This document shows positions 1-5,834 of a stretch of 6,918 bases of DNA, in pieces; position 1 is the first letter of the stretch, and the number at the start of each line of letters is the position of its first letter. The notes under the pieces were generated by a model. The model had not been told where the DNA came from and searched no databases. It worked only from the letters and a program-made list of their open reading frames with translations. A program made the position numbers and the translations under genes. The DNA is taken from positions 1 to 6,918 of the forward strand of contig CAJUGP010000006.1 of the NCBI GenBank assembly GCA_910586365.1, in the 5' to 3' direction. Source of the DNA: an uncultured Christensenella sp. (GTDB lineage Bacteria; Bacillota; Clostridia; Christensenellales; Borkfalkiaceae).

Positions 1-66
1 AAAAATACCGCAAAGGGAATATAACGTTTTTGCATATTCTCAGTGTCGGTAATTTTTCGGAAATTA

Positions 67-95
67 TTTACATTTGCGCTCCTTTATGATATAAT
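67..95 (+). promoter_or_regulatory. Sigma-A-type promoter of the galM operon
   Basis: A -35 box TTTACA (67-72) and a perfect -10 box TATAAT (90-95) are separated by 17 bases. A TG one base before the -10 (87-88) makes it an extended -10 element. Transcription would start near position 102, leaving a leader of about 68 bases before the galM start codon. I see no clear operator or riboswitch in the leader, and nothing recognisable in bases 1-66. Confidence 0.75.
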
Positions 96-157
96 TGCTT
101 CAATGGGCTGAAAAATGAGCTTTCATTTGCCATCTTCGGGAAACGAGGAGCAAAAAC

Positions 158-163
158 GGAGGA
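158..163 (+). promoter_or_regulatory. Ribosome binding site of galM
   Basis: GGAGGA lies six bases before the ATG at 170. It is a near-perfect Shine-Dalgarno match and fixes the start of the epimerase gene. Confidence 0.85.
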
Positions 164-169
164 ATAAAA

Positions 170-1207
170 ATGATACGACAAAGCGTATTCGGAAAAACGA
201 AAGACGGAAAAAAGGTGCTCGCGTTTACGTTCGAGAACGGCGGTTCGCGCGCGACTGTGCTTAATTTAGGCGGAATTTTGCAAAGTCTTATCGTGCCCGA
301 TAAAAACGGCAACCCCGTCGACGTGATTTTAGGCTACGCTACGGTTGCGGGCTACGAGGAAAACGGGGGGTATCTGGGCGCGCTCATCGGAAGATTCGGC
401 AACCGTATCGGCGAAGGGAAGTTCGTGCTCGAAGGAAAAGAGTATTCCCTTTACTGCAACGACAGGGGCAATCACCTGCACGGCGGCAAAGAGGGCTTCG
501 ATAAAAAGATCTGGGCGCACCGTATCGAGGGCGAAAAGCTTTATCTTTCGATTGTTTCGCCCGACGGCGAAGAAAATTATCCCGGCAATCTGAACGTGAC
601 CGTTTGCTATACGTTTGCCGAGAACCGACTGACGATCGAATACGATGCGCAGTGCGATCAAACGACGCTCGTCAATCTTACGAATCACGCGTATTTCAAT
701 CTCAACGGCGAGGGCGACGAAACGGCAGCCGATAACTTCTTGTTCCTCGACAGCGATTATATCACGCCCACGGACGATACGCTCATTCCCCGCGGCGGAT
801 TCCGCGCCGTGGCGGGCACGCCGTTCGATTTCAACACGCCCAAGCCGATCGGAAGAGAGATCGACGCTCCCGACCCCGATCTTGTGCGCGGCGGCGGATA
901 CGATCATTGTTACGTTCTGAAAAACGCTTGCGGGCAGTGGGCGCGCTTCGGCGTCGTCGCAAGCGAAAAGACGGGCATCACCATGAAATGTTACACCGAT
1001 ATGCCTGCCGTGCAGTTCTATGCGGGAAACGGACTCAATCAAGAGGGCAAGTCGGGTCATTACGGCAAACGCTCGGGATTCTGCCTCGAAACGCAGGCGA
1101 TCCCCAACAACGTCAACGTGCCCGAATATGCCGCGCGCGGCAGCTCGGTGCTCGAAAAAGGCAAACGGTATCATTTTTCGGCGGCTTATCAGTTCACGAC
1201 GATATGA
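170..1207 (+). CDS. galM: Aldose 1-epimerase (mutarotase)
   Basis: This enzyme interconverts the alpha and beta anomers of aldohexoses such as galactose and glucose, feeding the Leloir pathway in the cytoplasm. The 345-residue product has the usual family length. Visible signatures are GRFGNRI (74-80), NHLHGG (101-106), NHAYFNL (172-178), GYDHCYVL (243-250) and LETQ (306-309). By family knowledge the catalytic acid and base correspond to His173 and Glu307, with Arg79, His104 and Asp245 in the sugar site. The spacing of these residues fits characterised GalM proteins. There is no signal peptide. The start is set by the GGAGGA site just upstream. The gene leads an apparent operon and its stop codon overlaps the next start (ATGA). 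No galK, galT or galE is in view, so its sugar and pathway partners are unknown. The family call is firm; substrate preference is not shown. Confidence 0.95.
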   Translation: MIRQSVFGKTKDGKKVLAFTFENGGSRATVLNLGGILQSLIVPDKNGNPVDVILGYATVAGYEENGGYLGALIGRFGNRIGEGKFVLEGKEYSLYCNDRGNHLHGGKEGFDKKIWAHRIEGEKLYLSIVSPDGEENYPGNLNVTVCYTFAENRLTIEYDAQCDQTTLVNLTNHAYFNLNGEGDETAADNFLFLDSDYITPTDDTLIPRGGFRAVAGTPFDFNTPKPIGREIDAPDPDLVRGGGYDHCYVLKNACGQWARFGVVASEKTGITMKCYTDMPAVQFYAGNGLNQEGKSGHYGKRSGFCLETQAIPNNVNVPEYAARGSSVLEKGKRYHFSAAYQFTTI

Positions 1208-2175
1208 AAAACCGCGGTCGGCTGAAAGAGGCGCTCGGCAGCGGATTGGCGCAGATCAAACACGGCTTGTCCGCTGATTTTTACGCCCTCCGCGAAAATT
1301 TTACGGCGCGTTCGTTTTTTGCGCTCCTGTTCGGAGCGCTGCTGCTTGCGGCGTGCTGGTTTCTCTACGTCGCGCCGCTCGTTTACGCCTTCCGCGCGTT
1401 TCCCTGGCATACGATCCTGCCGCAGTTCTTTTTCGGCTTGATCGGCTTTGTCTGCTCGAATTATCTTATCTTCGCGCTGTCCGTGCACACGGCGGCGGGC
1501 AAGGCGCCCAAAGCGTTGGGGCAATCGCAATCGCTTCTGTCCGACGCGATCGCGGAACGCGGTCCGTCGCGCAGGAAAAAAATCGCGGCGGCGGTTTGCC
1601 TGTATGCCGCCGTATGGGCGGCGGGGTTGCTTGCGCTCGGGTTTGTGATACGCGATCAGGTGCGCGCAAAGGATTTTGAAGAAGTGCCCGCCACGGTCGA
1701 GATGATTTTTCCGCACGGCGAGGGGTATACGCTGCGCTACGGTTACGATCTGGGCGGCGAACACTATACTTATACGGGAAATTCTGAGTTCAGCGGCGTT
1801 GCCGCGCCGCAGGTCGGCGACATAATCTATATTAAAGTCGACCGTGCAAACCCCGGCAGGATTTACGTCCCGAACGAAAGCCCCGCGCTTGTGTTTGCGG
1901 TGTTTTTGCTCGGAACGGGGTTGTTTCTTGTGTTATACGAATGTTACGCACGCGGAAAACTCCCGCTGCCGTTCTTGTTGACGGTTGCAATGTGGCTTAT
2001 TCCCGCTACGCTGTGTGCGGCGCTGTTCGCCTCTTCGGATGCGGCGGGTGCGTTCTCATCGTTGGCGCGCAATCAGGCGTTGCAAATCGTGCTCGCGTTC
2101 GTTTACGGCGGCGCGCTCGAATTGGCGTGCGGCGTTTTCACGATCGGGAAGGACCGCATGCGGAAAGAGGAATGA
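1204..2175 (+). CDS. Six-helix membrane protein with DUF3592-like insert
   Basis: The function is unknown. The 323-residue product shows about six hydrophobic segments, near residues 37-60, 70-93, 127-149, 226-247, 253-276 and 291-313. Between the third and fourth lies a soluble stretch of about 75 residues (151-225). Its pattern, VPATVEMIF, then RYGYDLGGEHYTYTG, then VGDIIYIKVDRANPGRIYV, resembles DUF3592, a small beta-rich domain common in bacterial membrane proteins. The first 35 residues are polar and probably cytoplasmic. The reading frame is open back to 907, but that part is a shadow of galM. I chose the ATG at 1204 because it overlaps the galM stop as ATGA, the classic arrangement for translational coupling, and no separate Shine-Dalgarno site is visible. 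The following gene starts four bases after this stop, which suggests the two products work together. Confidence 0.8.
   Translation: MKNRGRLKEALGSGLAQIKHGLSADFYALRENFTARSFFALLFGALLLAACWFLYVAPLVYAFRAFPWHTILPQFFFGLIGFVCSNYLIFALSVHTAAGKAPKALGQSQSLLSDAIAERGPSRRKKIAAAVCLYAAVWAAGLLALGFVIRDQVRAKDFEEVPATVEMIFPHGEGYTLRYGYDLGGEHYTYTGNSEFSGVAAPQVGDIIYIKVDRANPGRIYVPNESPALVFAVFLLGTGLFLVLYECYARGKLPLPFLLTVAMWLIPATLCAALFASSDAAGAFSSLARNQALQIVLAFVYGGALELACGVFTIGKDRMRKEE
2166..2170 (+). promoter_or_regulatory. Ribosome binding site deciding the 2180 start
   Basis: AGAGG sits nine bases before the ATG at 2180, inside the last codons of the preceding membrane protein gene. It supports this ATG over the longer open frame that begins at 1985. 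Confidence 0.6.
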
Positions 2176-2179
2176 AGTC

Positions 2180-3241
2180 ATGTTCGGTAGGAAGAAAAAA
2201 ACTTCGGTCATTAAGGTCGAAGTTGCGTCCGATTTGAAAATAGAAGAGGGCAAGCTCGTCGAAATCAAAGACGAGATGATCCTTGCGCGGCTCAACCAAG
2301 CCGTGCCCGAGATCGCGCGCGCTTTGGGCGCGGGGGCGAAAGCCGTCGCCGCCGTGCAGGGCCCCGCTTATAAATGCGTGTTGCCCGTCGGGGCGACGAA
2401 GGTGGCGACGGGCGCGATGAAGGGGTTGCAGACGGGCGAAACGCTGCTCGGCGCGGCGTCGCTTTCGTTCAGCGTCGCCGCCTTGATCGTGGGGCAGAAG
2501 TTCATGGCGGACATCTCCAAACGCCTTGCGAAGTTAGACGGCGATCTGCGCGCCGTATCCGATTTTCAGAACAACGAATATAAAAGCAGGGTAGAGGCGT
2601 TGATTTTGCGCGTTACGGGCGTGATCTCCTACCGCAGCGAGGTGACGAAAAACGATGCGGTCCGTCAGCGCGCACTCATGAGCCTGGATAACGCCGAATC
2701 GGAGTGCATGCAGCTGTTGGGGCAGGCGACCGAAACGATCAACGCGTACACGCAGACGCGCGTTTCCGATTTCGACCGCTATTGCGCCGTCGTCAGGGAG
2801 CTTGCCAAATGGCTCGATTATCAAAATAAACTCGTCGCCGTGCTGTATCATATTTCGGAATTGAAATACGCGCTCAATTTCGGCGCGGTATCGCGTGACT
2901 ATTGCGCATCATCCTTCCGCGTATGCCTTGCAAATGTGGCGAAGTCGCAAAAGTCGTTAAAGAAATGGCACAGTGACGAGATCGGCAAACTCGATATCGA
3001 TACTTCTGCGCTCAAACGCAGGCGCAGGGGGGCGGACGCCGTGCTGCATTTTCTGCCCGCTCTCTTCAAAAAGGAATGCAAGTACCGCAAGCTCTCGGAA
3101 GAAACGGCTTGCATGATCGAAACACAGCGCGCTTGCGATCTCACCGACTATAAACCGCTCGGCAGATCGTTCGACGACGACGTGGAAATCTTTGTGAAAG
3201 ACGGAAAAGTATATTATCTCGAAAGCGCGCAGGAAGAATAA
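2180..3241 (+). CDS. Uncharacterised helical protein, possibly membrane-associated
   Basis: I do not recognise a named family. The 353-residue product starts with a basic tip (MFGRKKK) and has no classical signal peptide. Residues about 48-107 are rich in Gly and Ala and end in a moderately hydrophobic run (89-105, LLGAASLSFSVAALIVG), which could be one membrane helix or a glycine-zipper-like hairpin. Residues 108-235 are strongly alpha-helical and charged, beginning QKFMADISKRLAKLDGDLRAVSDFQNNE in pattern, and look like a coiled coil or helical bundle. A basic patch KRRRRG (279-284) follows, and the C-terminus ends in short strands (334-347). The gene lies four bases after the membrane protein gene and is the last of the galM transcription unit, directly before a strong terminator. 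The upstream part of the open frame (1985-2179) overlaps the previous gene and was discarded. A partnership with the upstream membrane protein is inferred from position only. Confidence 0.75.
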   Translation: MFGRKKKTSVIKVEVASDLKIEEGKLVEIKDEMILARLNQAVPEIARALGAGAKAVAAVQGPAYKCVLPVGATKVATGAMKGLQTGETLLGAASLSFSVAALIVGQKFMADISKRLAKLDGDLRAVSDFQNNEYKSRVEALILRVTGVISYRSEVTKNDAVRQRALMSLDNAESECMQLLGQATETINAYTQTRVSDFDRYCAVVRELAKWLDYQNKLVAVLYHISELKYALNFGAVSRDYCASSFRVCLANVAKSQKSLKKWHSDEIGKLDIDTSALKRRRRGADAVLHFLPALFKKECKYRKLSEETACMIETQRACDLTDYKPLGRSFDDDVEIFVKDGKVYYLESAQEE

Positions 3242-3251
3242 AAATGCGTTC

Positions 3252-3286
3252 GCCGCCCCGTTGCATGCAACGGGGCGGCTTTTTTT
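3252..3286 (+). terminator. Intrinsic terminator of the galM operon
   Basis: A perfect 28-base palindrome (3252-3279) has arms GCCGCCCCGTTG and CAACGGGGCGGC around CATG. It folds into a 12-bp GC-rich stem and is followed at once by seven T residues (3280-3286). It starts ten bases after the stop codon of the 2180-3241 gene, so the three-gene unit very probably ends here. Confidence 0.95.
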
Positions 3287-3450
3287 GTCCCCCTTAAATT
3301 AAGGGGGAAAGCGCGCAGCGCAAAGGGGATTGAAATAAGGAAACAATCCCACCGCCCCTAACGGGGTATCTCCCTTTACGCAAGGGAGGCAGGTGAACGA
3401 CCCTTTTCACCGCCGTTTTTTCAGGGAGCGCGCAGCGCAAAGGGGGATTA
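3287..3450. repeat. Intergenic block of short hairpins and direct repeats
   Basis: No gene is visible here. The block is a chain of small inverted repeats: CCCCCTTAA/TTAAGGGGG (3289-3307), CCCC/GGGG (3355-3366), CTCCCTT/AAGGGAG (3370-3388) and GGTGAA/TTCACC (3392-3411). It also holds a direct repeat, AGCGCGCAGCGCAAAGGGG plus a GATT-type end, at 3310-3331 and 3427-3449, differing by one extra G. The first element recurs near the end of the window (6777-6820). The pattern fits a dispersed, non-coding repeat family. None of these hairpins has a T-run that would make it a terminator. Confidence 0.8.
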
Positions 3451-3471
3451 AGGTTACCAAAATCACGGCGT

Positions 3472-3500
3472 TTGAATACGATAAAGTGACTGTATTTTAT
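3472..3500 (+). promoter_or_regulatory. Possible weak promoter of the ZIP gene
   Basis: TTGAAT (3472-3477) and TTTTAT (3495-3500) are 17 bases apart, a poor match at the -10 box. An overlapping TATTTT (3493-3498) would give a 15-base gap. Because a strong terminator and a repeat block lie upstream, the metal transporter needs its own promoter, and this is the best candidate in the gap. No recognisable zinc or manganese repressor operator is visible. Confidence 0.35.
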
Positions 3501-3517
3501 ACACACGAGGTTTACAA

Positions 3518-4288
3518 ATGCAATGGTTTACACAGTTGGATACCGTTTGGCAAGCTCTTTTGGCTTCGCTTTTAATGTATACGATGACGGCGCTCGGCGC
3601 GTCGCTCGTGTTCTTCTCGAAAAAACTTTCGCCCCGCGCCCTCACGGTGCTGACGAGCATGGCGGCGGGGATCATGATCGCGGCAAGCTTCTTTTCGCTT
3701 CTTTTGCCCGCAACCGAATATGAAGGCGCGCTTCCGTCTTATGCGACCGTGACCATCGGATTTTTGCTGGGCGGCGCGTTCGTGATCGCGGGCGATATCA
3801 TTCTTTCCCGCGTGAAGCCGAAATGCGGCGGCGTAGGCGAGGGGACGGCGTTGCTGTATTTTGCCGTGACGTTACATAATATTCCCGAGGGCATGGCGGT
3901 GGGCGTGGCGTTCGCCGCAGCGGCGGGCGTACAGGAAGCGGTGCTTTCGGCGCTCTTCCTTGCAATCGGCATTGCGGTGCAGAACTTTCCCGAGGGGCTG
4001 TGCGTCGCCGTGCCGCTCCGCGCAAAGGGCATGCCGCCCTGGAAGAGCTTTCTCTTTTCGCAGGGATCGGGCGCGGTGGAAATTCCCGCCTGTATCTTAG
4101 GCGCGGTTGCCGCCATGTTCGTGGCGGGGCTGATGCCCTGGGCGCTTTCGTTTTCGGCGGGCGCGATGATCGCCGTCGTCTGCTCCGAGTTAATCCCCGA
4201 AAGCTTTTCGGGCAATAAAACGCTGGCAAGCGTGGGGATCGTAGCGGGATTCTGTTTGATGATGGTGCTCGATATCGCGCTCGGATAA
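3518..4288 (+). CDS. ZIP-family divalent metal transporter
   Basis: This is an inner-membrane carrier that, by family knowledge, brings divalent metal such as zinc into the cytoplasm. The 256-residue product is the usual bacterial ZIP length, with about eight hydrophobic helices (near 10-34, 40-64, 76-96, 110-134, 140-166, 178-204, 206-226 and 236-255). Helix 4 carries HNIPEG (120-125) and helix 5 carries QNFPEG (155-160), the metal-binding signature pair. Asn156 and Glu159 fill positions often held by His or Glu in other members. Further polar residues are Gln182, Glu188 and Glu224. The cytosolic loop after helix 3 is short (RVKPKCGGVGEG) and lacks the His-rich stretch of eukaryotic ZIPs. 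CGAGG at 3506-3510, seven bases before the ATG, supports the start. The gene stands alone between a repeat block and the next promoter. Zinc is likely but iron or manganese cannot be excluded. Confidence 0.92.
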   Translation: MQWFTQLDTVWQALLASLLMYTMTALGASLVFFSKKLSPRALTVLTSMAAGIMIAASFFSLLLPATEYEGALPSYATVTIGFLLGGAFVIAGDIILSRVKPKCGGVGEGTALLYFAVTLHNIPEGMAVGVAFAAAAGVQEAVLSALFLAIGIAVQNFPEGLCVAVPLRAKGMPPWKSFLFSQGSGAVEIPACILGAVAAMFVAGLMPWALSFSAGAMIAVVCSELIPESFSGNKTLASVGIVAGFCLMMVLDIALG

Positions 4289-4318
4289 ATACCGATCGCG
4301 AAAAAACCTCCAAAAGTA

Positions 4319-4347
4319 TTGACTTTTTTGTGCGACTGCATTATACT
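4319..4347 (+). promoter_or_regulatory. Sigma-A-type promoter of the LRR lipoprotein gene
   Basis: TTGACT (4319-4324) and TATACT (4342-4347) are exactly 17 bases apart, each one base from consensus. The predicted transcription start is about 4353-4355, which is the first base or two of the inverted repeat beginning at 4353. Confidence 0.8.
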
Positions 4348-4352
4348 TTCTG

Positions 4353-4438
4353 TGTCACACAAATTCATGTTTCGTATACGGATCACAATCTCGGCATTGT
4401 GTATCTCTTTTTTCCGTATGCGGAGAATTTGTGTGACA
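4353..4438 (+). promoter_or_regulatory. Structured 5' leader with nested inverted repeats
   Basis: A perfect 14-bp inverted repeat, TGTCACACAAATTC (4353-4366) and GAATTTGTGTGACA (4425-4438), encloses two nested stems. CGTATACGGA (4373-4382) pairs with TCCGTATGCG (4413-4422) through one G-U pair. CACAAT (4384-4389) pairs with ATTGTG (4396-4401) around a six-base loop. The outer arm begins at the predicted +1, so the mRNA should carry this long hairpin at its very 5' end, about 75 bases before the start codon. It does not match a riboswitch class I know. It could stabilise the mRNA, act in regulation, or be a DNA operator pair or a relic of a small mobile element. Confidence 0.6.
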
Positions 4439-4499
4439 ACAATCGGAGGTACTCTGTGCGGTGTGCTTTCGGTTGAAGGCACACCTTATTTGTTATTTT

Positions 4500-4505
4500 G
4501 GAGGA
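4500..4505 (+). promoter_or_regulatory. Ribosome binding site deciding the 4513 start
   Basis: GGAGGA lies seven bases before the ATG at 4513. The in-frame TTG at 4498 overlaps this site and so cannot be the start. Confidence 0.85.
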
Positions 4506-4512
4506 AAAAACA

Positions 4513-5775
4513 ATGCGCAACAAAAAACTGATTGGATTATTGTTTATCTCTATGTCACTTGCTGCCTTGTTCGGCTTGGCGGCTTGCGGCGAACTCGGAG
4601 GAAACGAAAACAAGCATGTACATAATATGACGTATCACGAGGCTACCGCAACCTGCACGAGCGTGGGCAAAATAGAATATTGGTCGTGCAGTACTTGTGG
4701 AAAGAATTTTTCCGACGAAGCGGGAACGCAAGAGGTAACAGATCTTTACGTGTCCGTTGTTAGAGGGCACGATTATAATGCCAATAATCAGTGCCGCCGT
4801 TGCGGGGAGCTGTGGGAGTATACCGATGGCGTGGAATATACCTTAAACGAAGATAAAAACTCTTATACTGTGATCGGAGCGGGCACGGCTTCGGGCGATA
4901 TCGTTCTTCCCTATTATTATGAGGGCAAACCAGTGACAAGCATAGACGGTTGGGCTTTCGAAGGCTGTGGCGGGATGACCGGTTTTGTTATTCCCGACAG
5001 CATAACAAGCATTGGCTATTCTGCATTTTCCGGTTGCAGCAGTTTAACAAGTATCGTTATTCCCGACAGCATAACAAGAATTGGTAATTCTGCGTTCAAG
5101 TATTGTAGTGGATTGACGAGCATCGTTATTCCCGATAGCGTAACGAGTATTGGAGATTTTACATTTTCCAGTTGCAGCAGTTTGACGAGCATCGTTATTC
5201 CAGATAGCGTAACAAGCATTGGCTATTCTGCGTTCATCGGTTGCAGCAGTTTGACGAGTATCGTTATTCCCGATAGCGTAACAAATATTGGACAGGGTGC
5301 GTTCGCTAATTGCAGCGGGTTGACTGGTTTTGTTATTCCCGACAGCGTAACAAGCATTGAGAGGACTTTGTTTTCCGGTTGCAAGGGCTTGACAAGCGTG
5401 GCGATTGGTAGCGGTGTAACGAGCATTGGCAATTCTGCATTTTCCGGTTGCAACGGCTTGACGAGCATCGTTGTTCCAGACAGTGTAACGAGTATTAACG
5501 GCTATGCGTTCTCCGGTTGCAGCAGGTTGACGAGTATCGTCATTCCAGACAGTGTAACGAGTATTGGCGGCCATGCGTTCTCCGGTTGTAGCAGGTTGAC
5601 GAGTATCGTGATACCCAACAGTGTGACAAACATAGACGGCTGGGCGTTCGATGGCTGTGGCGGGTTGACAATTTACTGCGAGGCGGAGAGCAAACCGGAC
5701 GGGTGGAAGGATTATTGGAATCTTGATAGGTACAGCGAGATCCCCGTGGTTTGGTGGTATCGAGGCGAAGCGTGA
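4513..5775 (+). CDS. BspA-like leucine-rich-repeat surface lipoprotein
   Basis: This is a predicted extracellular, membrane-anchored protein of 420 residues. By family knowledge such proteins bind host, matrix or other cell surfaces; no ligand can be read from the sequence. Residues 1-24 form a signal peptide with lipobox LAAC, so Cys25 should be lipidated. Residues 35-100 hold a Cys/His-rich segment with two CxxC pairs (59-62 and 94-97), a module often found ahead of such repeats in clostridial surface proteins and possibly a metal-binding knuckle. After a linker, ten full 23-residue repeats run from residue 144 to 373, with the pattern I-G-x-x-A-F-x-G-C-S-x-L-T-S-I-V-I-P-D-S-V-T-S. A partial eleventh repeat and a Trp-rich cap (PDGWKDYWN...VVWWYRG) end the protein. 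Nearly every repeat has a Cys at position 9. The gene has its own promoter and structured leader, and is more AT-rich than its neighbours, suggesting different origin or selection. Confidence 0.93.
   Translation: MRNKKLIGLLFISMSLAALFGLAACGELGGNENKHVHNMTYHEATATCTSVGKIEYWSCSTCGKNFSDEAGTQEVTDLYVSVVRGHDYNANNQCRRCGELWEYTDGVEYTLNEDKNSYTVIGAGTASGDIVLPYYYEGKPVTSIDGWAFEGCGGMTGFVIPDSITSIGYSAFSGCSSLTSIVIPDSITRIGNSAFKYCSGLTSIVIPDSVTSIGDFTFSSCSSLTSIVIPDSVTSIGYSAFIGCSSLTSIVIPDSVTNIGQGAFANCSGLTGFVIPDSVTSIERTLFSGCKGLTSVAIGSGVTSIGNSAFSGCNGLTSIVVPDSVTSINGYAFSGCSRLTSIVIPDSVTSIGGHAFSGCSRLTSIVIPNSVTNIDGWAFDGCGGLTIYCEAESKPDGWKDYWNLDRYSEIPVVWWYRGEA
4942..5680 (+). repeat. Tandem 69-bp repeats encoding the LRR units
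   Basis: Ten consecutive 69-base units run from 4942 to 5631, followed by a partial unit to about 5680. Each encodes one 23-residue leucine-rich repeat. Pairs compared by eye (units 2 and 5, 9 and 10) are roughly 83-86% identical at DNA level, with many differences at third positions. Unit 7 (5356-5424) is the most divergent, encoding VAIGSGVTS in place of IVIPDSVTS. Copy number could change by recombination between units. Confidence 0.9.
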
Positions 5776-5800
5776 ATTTTCGTTGACCGAAAATATTTTG

Positions 5801-5806
5801 TATGAT
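5801..5806 (+). promoter_or_regulatory. Possible -10 box of the dehydrogenase gene
   Basis: TATGAT is one base from the -10 consensus. A TTGACC lies upstream at 5783-5788, but the gap is only 12 bases, so the -35 match is poor. If used, transcription would start near 5813, downstream of the first in-frame ATG (5802), which favours the ATG at 5835 as the real start. Confidence 0.35.
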
Positions 5807-5834
5807 TTTCCATATTTTGGCGCATAATCGAGAT

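Noticed and set aside
329..1174. Antisense open frame of 281 residues opposite galM
   Set aside because: It lies wholly within a clear galM gene, has no recognisable domain, and fits the stop-poor complement of GC-rich coding DNA.
907..1203. N-terminal extension of the DUF3592-like membrane protein
   Set aside because: The extension overlaps galM out of frame and is Arg-rich nonsense; the ATGA overlap at 1204 gives a natural start.
1985..2179. N-terminal extension of the uncharacterised helical protein
   Set aside because: It overlaps the membrane protein gene out of frame, whereas AGAGG precedes the ATG at 2180 at good spacing.
4276..4300. Imperfect hairpin (CGCGCTCGG/CCGATCGCG) at the end of the ZIP gene as a terminator
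   Set aside because: It has a central mismatch, overlaps the stop codon region and is followed by A residues, not T.
4353..4438. Inverted repeat as a recently inserted miniature transposable element
   Set aside because: I see no target-site duplication on either side, and the arm sits precisely at the predicted transcription start. An old, degraded insertion cannot be excluded.
3739..4482. Antisense open frame of 247 residues across the ZIP gene and lipoprotein leader
   Set aside because: It covers most of a strongly supported transporter gene and the promoter downstream, and shows no domain or ribosome site.
4942..5680. Tandem repeats as a CRISPR array
   Set aside because: Units are contiguous 69-base coding repeats with no unique spacers, and they translate into a clear leucine-rich repeat.
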